Shown: piece by piece, positions 10,326 through 20,900 of the stretch | Layout: each line of letters begins with the position of its first letter | How positions within the stretch are numbered: the first letter of the stretch is position 1 | Origin: Branchiostoma floridae | Lineage: Eukaryota; Chordata; Leptocardii; Amphioxiformes; Branchiostomatidae | Direction: 5' to 3' | NCBI RefSeq assembly: GCF_000003815.2 | Contig: NC_049983.1 | Coordinates: 8,039,125-8,097,919, forward strand | Length of the DNA: 58,795 nucleotides | Position numbers and translations under genes: made by a program | Notes under the pieces: generated by a model | Seen by the model: only the letters and a program-made list of their open reading frames with translations | The model's database searches: none | What the model was told of the DNA's origin: nothing

Positions 10326-12080
10326 CGCTTTTTGGTGTAAAAACAGCAAATCATTCATGTTTGTTAGGGGAGGTAGAAACGTTACATGTCGAACCAGAGA
10401 CAGTTGCTTGCAAAGACAACTAATAGAATATGGCACACTCGCAATTACAGTTTGTGTCGAAATTCAGGTTCCAGAGTTGTGTGAAAAAATGTGTGAAAAA
10501 AAGTATACAAATATGCACCTTTGTAGTCAGTACACGTTTTGAATCGCTAGCAACTGAAAAAGAGAACTAGTACTTGACAAAGACTTGTGATATGAATACA
10601 CTGACAAGGAAGTAACGTGAAATGTAGAAATTATTTGCACTGCGCCTTTTTGGCATTTGGAATTCCCATTTAAAATAGTTTAGTTCATCCGACCCTGTTA
10701 TCATTTATACCTTATCCTGTTAACAAGAGGGAGTTTAATATCATGATATAATAATCTAAATGATAGTCTGGTTACAGACGTTGTAGTGGTATACCTAAAA
10801 ACCACAAACGATCACAAACAGCCACAAGCGGGTATGGTACATGTATGCAGGTACATTGGGCAAGAACCTTGTGTGACAGTAGTCTTGATACATTCTGTGC
10901 AATGTGAATCTTTAAAAAACACACGCAGTGAGTCTTAGGTATTTACCATCTTTAAAAGTTATTTCGCTCGATTCAAGATCGAAGAATTTCTGGACGTCAA
11001 GCTGGATCGTCATTTTGGGGGTACTGCATGCAGCATGGGAAACTTCTTATACCTTTCCTATAGCTTGACAGACGACAAGACGATAAGGCAGCGGCTAGTA
11101 GTTCATAGATTAATTGTATCAAGCATAGCACAAGTTTATCATTATCAACTCATAATACTTCTAGATACAATGTGTTTGTAGCTTCAAATATAGTCAAGTA
11201 AGTATTCATTGTATGCTCCTTCTATCTTGAAATGAGCAGAATAACTTGAAAACGATGGTAAATACTAAGACACGTTTGTGGTGTTCCCACGTTTCAGCGA
11301 ACGGCGATGCCACAGACATGTTTCAGATATCACGTTGTTTTTGTTCAGACACAACCTTTTGTAACGTGAGATATCCCCGCCATATACGAACCTCGCGACC
11401 AGTGTCATCATCCTCTTGTTGGGCAGCCGTCCGTACATTTGTACGTGACATCAAGCACGACTGAGCAGATCAGGTAGTAACGCTGGTATGTGGAGATTAG
11501 GTGCGGGTTTTCCTAGGCGCGCGAGGGACTTTTCTTTAATAAAACCGTTTTCTTTTATCATTATCCAATTTTGAGAGTGAACAATCAAAAGTTTGTTCGA
11601 ATTTGGCGCTTCAATGGTGGTGTTGGGGTGGTGGGGGGGGGGGGGTGAGGGGTGGCGCTAAACGATTTGTGCATTAGGCCACAGCATGCGCAAGTAAATG
11701 TTATGTGTGACATCCTCTGTAGACTCTATATCTAGTGCAATCCTGCGAACAAATAAATGTGAGCAAAGAGAGCAAGATACCTACATTTTCAACTTAACAC
11801 AAAATAAAGCACGGTATCACAACCAACAAGACTTTTATTCCTGTAATTCATCAATGGTAGGGTAATTGACACTGGTGTCAACATTGAAATCGTTAGACAG
11901 GATAAGATTAGATCTCCTTTGACAAAAAAAAACTAGTATGACCAGAGCACATCTCTATTCATGTCTGTATCATGCTGCGAACCGGTAGCTCTGTTTAAAA
12001 CATTCCCTGACTGCCAAGACAAAGTGCTTTTAAAACTGTCCGCGCAAATGTGTATGTAAGAGGAATGAAATACAAATGTT
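10326..12080. other. Non-coding stretch
   Basis: No gene is recognised. A G-rich run lies at about 11620-11650, including a G homopolymer of about 13 bases. Around 11700-11810 is a diverged end of the ATGGATGACATCC element family described at 12091. Confidence 0.5.
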
Positions 12081-12090
12081 TATTGTACTT

Positions 12091-12403
12091 AAGGCCATGT
12101 TGATTTGATTATATGGATGACATCCTCTGGGAACTCCAAAACTGATGCGAGCGAGCGAGCGAATAAAAAAAGTTTGGCCAAAAAAAAAGTTGCCTCCAGT
12201 TTGAAATCAAAGTGACCAGGAAGGTTGAACATAGGACTAAACACACATAGTATGGTATACCAACAGTTAGGTGTAGGGAGCAGTACATCATACGGGTGCA
12301 AGAGATTTTTTTTTCTTCTTGGACCAACTTTTTTTTGTGTGGAAACGGCCGAAAATTGGTGCGAGCGCGGATGTCATCCATATAATCAAATCAACATGGC
12401 CTA
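12091..12403. mobile_element. MITE-like element with TIRs (ATGGATGACATCC family)
   Basis: The left arm at 12091-12127 begins AGGCCATGTTGATTTG and runs on into ATTATATGGATGACATCC. The right arm at 12366-12403 is its reverse complement over about 35 positions. Further in, both arms share GCGAGCG-type words. There is no coding capacity. Partial relatives with the core GACATCCTCTG or a close variant occur near 11711, 12700 and 44290. Confidence 0.6.
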
Positions 12404-12929
12404 CATGTCAACATCACATATCAATGATGACGGGCAAGGTGTATAAAGTGATTCCTGCATCCATTCACTGTCTACATACATGTACATGGCAAATACATCT
12501 GTCCTTGGTGCTGAACGCCATCCACATTCCTCAGTGTTCCCTTACAATTTCAGTTTTGGTATGATGATTTCCCTGATTGCAGTTTGATTATGGGTATTAG
12601 AAATAATTACCCCTCCATTTCCTACACTGGTTGTAGACTGAATCTGTCCCAAGATTTTAAAACCAGTTTAGGCCACAGTGTGTAAATTCTATGGATAACA
12701 TCCTCTGCACACTTAGAACAACAAGGTGGCGTACGAAAAAGAGGTGGGCAATAAAAACAAGATACCTGCATTTTCAAAATTCATAAAGCTTGGAATTGCT
12801 TTTTTCCGTGGAGATGGAATTTGCACTTGCAGGGTCAATAGCGTCAGTCCGAGTCTCACGCGACATGTGTAATTTACAGGGACAAAGCGTCATCATGATC
12901 AAAATGTTTTATTTTGTATTTCTCTACAG
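12404..12929. other. Upstream region of the Toll-like receptor gene
   Basis: This stretch contains a partial ATGGATGACATCC-family repeat (about 12690-12790). It ends in a good 3' splice site (TTTCTCTACAG, ending 12929), which suggests the TLR has a separate upstream 5' UTR exon. That exon is not identified. Confidence 0.45.
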
Positions 12930-12953
12930 CTCCGACAATCTGCGAAAAACGCC

Positions 12954-15900
12954 ATGGCAGTGTCTAAAATGACTTTACTCGCAGCGCACTTGGCTGTCTT
13001 GTCGATTGTCATAATCCAACAAGGACGGGTGAGAGGACAGCCCCTTCCACCAGTGTGTCAGGTTTGGAGCTCAACGACTGTAGTGTGTCGAGGTGTGTAT
13101 CCCTGGGGAAAGTTAACCCAGTCAACGCTAACCCAAGTACCGCCCGGCATCCCCAAGTCTGTCGTCACTCTGGATCTCAGTCTAAACGAAATCAGAACAC
13201 TGCACCGCGGTTCTTTTACGGGGTTGAAAAACCTGACGTATTTAGATTTGTCCGATACAGACCTTAGCACCATAGAGCCCGGTGCCTTTGCTGGGCTCGA
13301 GAATTTGGAACGACTCATTATCTCAAAGGCAAGTACAGAATACCCGTTTTCTCTACAAAATGGACAAGTTTTCAAAGGTCTGTCCAACCTAAGGTATTTA
13401 GATCTTAGTGTGAACTTTGTCAACGACCTGTCTGATCATAGCTTCGATTATTTGACGTCATTGGAAGAAGCAAAAATAGTGGAATTATACTGGGGCCCAG
13501 TGGAGGACCGGAACACAACAATAGAAAGGATCAGCAATGGGAGTGGATTCTTACAACGAAACCTACTGTGGGCACCGCTAACGAAACTTAAAACTTTGCG
13601 TCTCTATTATCTAAGAAGAGCCAGCGATCTCTTCTTCGGACCTGTATTTGGAAACATGCCGAACTTAGAAACACTTCAAATAAATTCGTCTGATAGAAAC
13701 AGTTTTGATGTTCAGATGTTCCAGCCGCTTCTGTCAACTTTGAAACATTTAATGTTGCAAATTAATAGAATTACTTTACACATACAGCCAGGCCTCCTGG
13801 GGTTATTCACAAATCTGCAGACCCTGGAATTCCCTAAGTGGGTCCCGTTTTCCTACATTTCAGACGTACTGCCTGAACTCAATGCCACACAGATACAAGA
13901 GTTAACATTTGCTATGCGAGGAATAGACACAATGACACCCGATACTCTGGCGGCAATAAAGGGTTTGACAAATTTGAAAGCCTTGTCTTTACGCTCTGTA
14001 CAAGCTGTAGAACCCAACGGCTTCGCGAATTTCTCATACTTACACAGGCTGCGTCTGACGGAAGGATCGTTGGAGACTTTGCCAAACATGGCGTTCAATG
14101 GCTTATCGGCACTCACTCATCTGGACATGCGACATAACCACATTTCTTATTTACCTCTGGGCGTATTTGAAGGACTATCGTCCCTTGACCACATTGATCT
14201 AAGTAATAATCAACTAGACACCTCTGAAGCTCAGCTCCCACAGACCTTGGACTATTTGGATCTGAGTCAAAACAACTTTAACAACGACGTTTCAAGTTGG
14301 CATCTTCGCCGATGTTTCAACCCGATATCAGTTAACTTTGAAGGCGTGAAACTCGTTCGGTATCTGAACATGAGTTACAACAAACTAGTCTTTGTTGACA
14401 TTGCATGTTTTCCCGGGAGTGTTGTGGTGCTCGATCTGCAGCACAACGGCATATATCAGTTCAGAGGTATTGGCATTAACGTTGTATTTGCCATTCCGAG
14501 TTTACGGTACCTCGACCTTTCTCACAATGACATCAAGAGCAGCTGGCCCGATGTAAGAATACCAAAAACAACTCTAGAAACGCTCAAGATGGATAACAAT
14601 GCTATCAATGGAGTCAACTGGGGGAATACGGGAGGTCTGGTTAGACTAGAAACGTTGACTCTCTCTCACAACCACATCCGTATTATTGGGAGAGGAGACT
14701 TCCAAATGCTGGTCCAACTGACACATCTGGATCTCAGTCACAACGAGATCAACACCGTGAGACCATCCGCTTTCCGTGGTCTATCGCGGCTACAAATCCT
14801 AGATCTAGTTACAACCAGATACAGAATATAACGATGACGACATTTGAAGATTTGGGCAACCTTACGCATCTAAACCTGGCGGCCAATAGGATAGCGGTGA
14901 TCGGGAACGCTTTTCAACATCTGTTTGGGTTGAAGAATTTGAACCTTAGCAGCAACAGGCTATCTGTTATTAACCAAACCACACTGGGACCTGTTATCAA
15001 GCAGTTAGAAAATCTCGACGTTGCAAACAATCCGTTTCTGTGTGACTGTAATCTATTGTGGTTTGTTGAGTGGGCGCAGGCCAGAGACTATACGGTGGCC
15101 AACTGGCACAACCCTTACCCTCTCTCGGATCGCAGCTACACATGCTCACGTCCAGCTAAACTAAGCGGGCTGCGTTTGGTAGACGGAGTGACGCAGAGAA
15201 AAGGCAGTAACGACAGACATGACGCAACAAAAAGACGATTCTTTGACACGGTATGCAGTCATGGATTCCAACTCAACCGCCTCCTGGCTTCTGTGTTCAC
15301 CTCTTCCGCCATCTTCGTCGCGATGTTCACCATTTTCCTAGTCGACTACAACATTGCCCGTGTTCAGTTCTACCTGTGGAAACTGGCGAAGTGGAAGAGA
15401 CCGAAGGTTGGTGAAGTAGAGAACCAAGAGCCTCCCAGGTACACGCACGATGCTTTCATTGCTTACAACAACCAGGACGTGTGGTGGGTTGTAAATGAAG
15501 CAATAGAGCATCTAGAACCTGACTACAGTCTCGTCATACATGACAGGGACTTTGCAGTCGGTGCACCCATTGTGGAGAACATCGCTGATGCCGTGGAAAA
15601 CAGCCGGAGGACCGTCTGCCTCATCACCAGGAACTTCCTGAAGAGTAAGTGGTGCGAGTACGAGTTCCAGCTGGCCCAGTACCACATGTTTGAGGAAGGA
15701 GGAGGAGTTCGTCTCATCCTGGTGTTTCTGGAGAGGATTCCTGACAGGATGTTGAGACAGTTTCGCCACCTGAACGCCGTGATGAAGAGGGACACGTACC
15801 TGATGTGGCCGGATGACGAGCGAAAAAGGCCACTGTTCTGGAGGAGACTCCGAGATGCTCTGGGCGATCCTCTTCCTCGGGACCTAGAGCCTCAGCAGCA

Positions 15901-16633
15901 GGTACAAGCTGTAGGAGGCAACGATCCGGAACAATATCCAGAACGGAACATTCCGGAACAACTGGCACAAGATGTAGAGGGGAACATTCCGGAACAATAT
16001 CCAGAACGGAACAATCCGGAACAGCAGGCACAAGATGTAGAAGGGATAATTCCGGAACACCAGGCACGATATGCAGAACAGAACATTCCGGAACATCAGG
16101 CACAAGCAGTAAAAGGCAACATTCTGGAACAATATCTAGAACAGAATAATCCGGAACAACAGGCACAAGATGTAGGAGGGAACATTCCGGAACATCAGGC
16201 AGGATATGCAGAACGGAACCATCCGGAACAGCAGGCAAAAGCTCAGGTACGGGATGCTCGGGAGCATCAGGCACAAGTACTAGTGCACATCATCAACATA
16301 CCAGAACAACAGGTAGAAGCTCCGATAAGAAACGTCGTCAAAGTGCAAGTACATGCTACGGAGGGGAATATTCCGGACCCAGAAGTACAAGCTCCAGAAC
16401 GGAATATTCCTCAGGCTCCGGTCCAGGACATTCCGGACCAAGATGTAATAGAGGATATTCCAGACGTTCCGCAAAGAAACGCGAGGGAACAACAGGCAGA
16501 GGTTCTGGCGAGGGATATTCCAGACCCAGACGATCCGGCTTGGAACATTCCAGACCAACAAGCTGAACTTCTAGAAGACCCAGAGCCTGTAGACCAGTGG
16601 TACCAAGATGACATTCCTCTAGTTCCAATGTAG
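12954..16633 (+). CDS. Toll-like receptor, single coding exon, disrupted by a one-base deletion
   Basis: The first frame (12954-14831, 625 codons) starts [15 protein letters not shown], a signal peptide of about 29 residues. It continues with a cysteine-containing LRRNT and a long series of leucine-rich repeats (LxxLxLxxNxI type). The second frame (about 14807-16633) continues the repeats without loss. It then gives one LRRCT ([11 protein letters not shown] ... SYTCSRP, about 15026-15150), a transmembrane helix (about 15280-15350), a TIR domain (about 15431-15870) and a 250-residue tail. The frames meet at 14805-14810, where GATCTAGTTAC lacks one base relative to an LRR 'DLSYN' register. TIR box 1 is [10 protein letters not shown], box 2 RDFAVGAP and box 3 FW. 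One LRRCT means the vertebrate-like (single cysteine cluster) TLR type. These receptors sense microbial or endogenous ligands and signal through MyD88-type adaptors. The start follows a 3' splice site at 12929. The deletion could be an assembly error or a young pseudogene. Confidence 0.9.
15890..16633 (+). repeat. Repetitive C-terminal tail of the TLR (PEQ/PEH and IPD motifs)
   Basis: After the TIR domain about 245 residues are built from short imperfect units: a PE(Q/H) core preceded by NI, NN, ND, NH or II, followed by Q/A/Y-rich spacers such as AQDVEG or ARYAEQ. I count ten PE(Q/H) cores, then several NIPD/DIPD units nearer the end. Units alternate at about 9 and 12 residues at the DNA level (GGAACA, CCGGAACA words). 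The tail is rich in P, E, Q, N and D and looks disordered. The frame is open to a stop at 16631-16633. Known vertebrate TLRs end soon after the TIR domain. Confidence 0.85.
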
Positions 16634-17201
16634 ACACACGTGTCATCAATACAATGACTTGTCATTTCATGAATGGAAAAGCAATCGTTATAGTGATCAT
16701 AGCAAGAATGTAAATATACAAGTTTGTGTAATGTAAACGGAATGCTGAAATAACTAGTCTGATACCTGTATGCAACCATCAATTTACTGATAAATAGAAT
16801 TTTCTGGGGACCTAGGTAGTAGTCTTTTGTCATCTGTACCAGAAATAACATGTACACCTGTACATAATAGTGGTGTGATATATCCGTCCAAGGCTTTAGT
16901 GAGTGACACATTACCTAATTTGAGACCTCAGAATAACAAGATATTACACAATTTTCACTGTAAGAAATGAGGTATATTTAATCTTGTATGCTAACAAGTA
17001 CTGGCTGAACACTTACCATTACATGCACATAATAATACTGTCATGTTTTTGCAAATAAGATTTGTTGTACCCTGACAATTATTGAAAATTATTGCTAAAA
17101 TACTCAAATTGGACAATGCATTGCACAATGATACATTTTTGTGATATCAAGAGACTGTGTATGATTATCCAGCTAATAAACCAGAATCACTACTGTTAAG
17201 T
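16634..17201 (+). other. TLR 3' UTR and flank
   Basis: AT-rich sequence. Candidate polyadenylation signals AATAAA occur near 17175 (GCTAATAAACC) and 17262 (TTGAATAAAG). No gene is seen. Confidence 0.45.
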
Positions 17202-17424
17202 TTCTTGATGAATAATGTGTATAACTAATTTTGCCTGTATATTTCGTAATGGCTACAATTGAATAAAGTGTACTGGCTATAGCAATATTTCAATGCTACA
17301 ATGTCTAATTTCTTGACGAATACATACGTATACATACAACCAATTTTTTCTGACAGTGTATCCTTTGTCAATGGCTACAACTAAACAAAGTGTACTGGCT
17401 ATGCAATATTTCAGTGCTACAATG
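17202..17424. repeat. Two-copy direct repeat of about 110 bp
   Basis: The landmarks AATGGCTACAA, AAAGTGTACTGGCTAT, CAATATTTCA and TGCTACAATGT occur in the same order in 17202-17301 and 17312-17424. The copies differ by substitutions and small indels. Confidence 0.7.
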
Positions 17425-17518
17425 TAATACTTAAGATAACTTGAAAGTTGAACATTTCAACAATACACTGACAAGAAGATAAAAGATGTGAAATTTTAGT
17501 AGTTTCTACCAGGACTAT

Positions 17519-17681
17519 AGGCTGCTGGCAAAATAGTAGAAATTGGCCAAATAGACAGATAGCATGTCAGAGGGGTTAGCTGGAGTACAGTATGCAACCT
17601 GAATTGTACTTCAAGGCTGGCTGACACCTTTGGCATATCATCTGTCTATTTGGGCAACCTGTACTATTTTTCCAGCAGCCT
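17519..17681. mobile_element. Short palindromic MITE, copy B
   Basis: The 163-bp element begins AGGCTGCTGGCAAAATAGTA and ends TACTATTTTTCCAGCAGCCT, so the ends are near-perfect inverted repeats of at least 20 bp. The pairing continues through CAAATAGACAGA / TCTGTCTATTTG. It matches the family of the copy at 2557-2702. Confidence 0.75.
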
Positions 17682-17956
17682 ACACAAATGTACATGTAGC
17701 TATGGTAGAATCTCGTAGATACTAATTTTTTTTGAGTCCTGATTTACACTTTACAAGAAGACATGTACTATCTAATATATGATTACAAATACATTATATA
17801 TAATGTCCTTGGGAAAAGATTGACCTCAGGTCTAATTTTGCCTGAACTTGAGTGTAGGCTCCAACAGAAGAGCCAGTGAGGGAAGAAATACATCTATGGC
17901 TGGGAACAACACTGTTTGAAATATGAGGTTTTCAGCTACCAAACGTAACATAACAT
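17682..17956 (-). other. 3' flank of the BTB zinc-finger gene
   Basis: This stretch would hold the 3' UTR of the minus-strand zinc-finger gene. No other gene is seen. Confidence 0.4.
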
Positions 17957-20900
17957 CTACGTTGCCCCTGGGTCTGGGGAAGGGAGCGTGAGCTGGCTCT
18001 CGTCCACCCCGGGACCATCCTGGAAGTGTTTGAAGCCGTAGTGCGCCTTCAGACTGTTACTCTGGGTGAAGCGTACTCCGCACACCTGGCACTGATACGG
18101 CTTCTCTCCCGTGTGTACGCGGATGTGGCGCTTCAGGTTGGACCGCTGGGTGAAGCTCGCACTGCACGTCTGGTGATAGACAGATTGATTGATTGGTTGA
18201 GATAGTAACAAGACAATATGAGACACAGGCAGCTACATGTATTGCTGGTGTTGTGACCAACACATACTGTATAACCTACATGTTGGAAGATGAAACAAAC
18301 ATTGATTTAAAATATCATAATGTATGATCTATTGATTTTTGATTGGTAGGTTGATTGATTTATTGATTGGGAAGCAAAAAGGAGACTTCTTTTTCGGTGA
18401 ATCCTAAAATACAATGATGTAGCAGCTATTCTTTGAACGCATGGTCTTTTTAGCGAATGCCCACAAACGCCCACTCTAGAGAAGTCCGCGCTGCACGAAT
18501 CTCATTTTTTTTGCTTGGAATATGTCCACGTTGTGCTCCCATGTATTAATCCTGAGTTTCAAGTCAATCCATTGACCCGAAGTGACATAAATCAAAGTTT
18601 TCGATTCTCGATGGTCTTTTTAGCGAACGCCCAGCAAAATGTCTTTTTAGCGAATGCCCACTATATCCACAAAAATATCGGCCGTCGCGCAACGACACCT
18701 AAACCTACCGCCACAAACATGTTCAAGATGGTGTCCCATTGATGTGTACGGAGTTTCCGTGCTTTACAAGCATTTTAAGTCCCTGTTTTTGGTCAAAATG
18801 TACGGCGACGATACTACCATACTTTAACTATAGCAATTCAAAATGGCGGGCACTAGTCATGTGACCTCCTTGCGGGACTGTTCTATAAGTATCGCGGGAG
18901 GGACTGTTGTAGCATAGCTTCTCATACAACCATTTTAGAGTGAATTCTGAACAAGATTTTCATTTCATAGTGCTATCATCTGACTGATATTTACAATGTG
19001 GTCATTTTTTCTGTGCTATTATTACCCAGGTTTGAGGAACTTAGTGCAAATTTGGATATTGATTCACCTCAGTGCCCAATTAATGTACAAAAGGCCCAGA
19101 CACATTAGTGTTATAAACCTGAATAGGGGCAGGTAACCAATACTAGAAAAACATAGCTATGTATTATTAACAATACTATTTACATTATAATAATAACTCT
19201 TCACCAAACTGGACTTTTCTTATCTTTATTCATCACAGAAACATTGTTACAATGAGGATTTGATTAGATGAGTATCTGTTACAGTGTGTACAAACTTATT
19301 TCAAATACAAAAATGTATTTCGTTTCACTTCCTAAATATTTTTAAAGTATTTTAAAAATATTTAGGAAGTGATTATTATTATTATAAGACACCGTACAGG
19401 TGAGTAACGTGTGTTTCCTTTGATTACAGACCAGGTAAGACACCGCACAGATGAGTAAGGCGTCTTTCCTTTGCCTATAGACCAGATAGGGCATTATACA
19501 GGAAAGTAAGTTGCTTTACTAACCTGTTTAATACCTATCTGGTCTATAGGCAAAGGAAAGACGCTTTACTCACCTGTATAATGGCCTATATGGTAGTATA
19601 TAGGCAAAGGAAATTTGCTTTACTCACCTGTATACTAAAGTAATACTCTGTCTGGTCTATAGGCAAAGTAAAGACATATTACTTACCTGTATAATGGCCT
19701 ATCTGGTCTATAGGCAAAGGAAAGACACCTTACTCACCTGTTTAATGGCCAATCTGGTCTATAGGCAAAGGAAAGACACCTTATTCACCTGTATAATGGC
19801 CTATCTGGTATATAGGCAAGGGAAAGACACCTTACTTACCTGTATAATGCCCCATCTGGTATATAGGAAGGAAAGACACCTAACTTACCTGTATAATACC
19901 CTATCTGGTCTACAGGCAAAGGAAAGTTGCTTTACTCACCTGCATAATACCCTATCTGGTCTGTAGGCAAAGGAAAGACGCCTTACTCACCTGTATAATG
20001 GCTTATATGGTATATAGGCAAAGGAAAGACACCTTACTCACCTGTGTAATACCCTATCTGGTCTATAGACAAAGGAAACACACCTTACTCACCTGTGCTG
20101 TGTCTTACCTGGTCCGAAATGAAAGGAAATACACGTTACTCACCTGTATGGTGTCTTACCTGGTCTGTGATCAAAGGAAATACACGTTACTCACCTGTAT
20201 GGTGTCTTACCTGGTCTGTAATCAAAGGAAATACACGTTACTCACCTGTACGGTGTCTTACCTAGTCTGTAGTCAAGGAAACATACCTTACTCACCTGTA
20301 CGGTGTCTTACCTGGTCTGTAATCAAAGGAAATACACGTTACTCACCTGTACGGTGTCTTACCTAGTCTGTAGTCAAGGAAACATACCTTACTCACCTGT
20401 ACGGTGTCTTACCTGGTCTGTAATCAAAGGAAATACACGTTACTCACCTGTACGGTGTCTTACCTAGTCTGTAGTCAAGAAAACACACCTTACTCACCTG
20501 TACGGTGTCTTACCTGGTCTGTAATCAAAGGAAATACACGTTACTCACCTGTACGGTGTCTTACCTGGTCTGTAATGAAAGGAAATACACGTTGCTCACC
20601 TGTAAGGTGTCTTACCTAGTCTGTAGTCAAGGAAACACACCTTACTCACCTGTACGGTGTCTTACCTGGTCTGCTATAAAAGGAAACACACCTTACTTAC
20701 CTGTACGGTGTCTTACCTGGCCTGTTATAAAAGGAAACACACCTTACTTACCTGTATTGTTGTCATTTATTAAGAAGAGAAAAAAACAATTTGTTTGTAA
20801 ATGTTAATAAAGGTACATTTTACAGTTGAAATTTTCTACGTCATAACTTAATGTTATAAAACATTTCCTTTCTGTACTCAGAAGGGGAGCCCGCTTGTGC

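Noticed and set aside
12089-12564. Overlapping frames on both strands upstream of the TLR
   Set aside because: They fall in the inverted-repeat element at 12091-12403 and its flank.
15714-16274. 186-codon minus-strand frame rich in VPEC and HLVP units
   Set aside because: It is the antisense shadow of the repetitive TLR tail; the sense frame continues a recognisable TIR protein.
19694-20807. Plus-strand open frames with repeating [14 protein letters not shown]-type units
   Set aside because: They follow from a 51-bp (17-codon) repeat period in non-coding DNA within a transposon. There is no start context or domain, and units switch sequence type and orientation.
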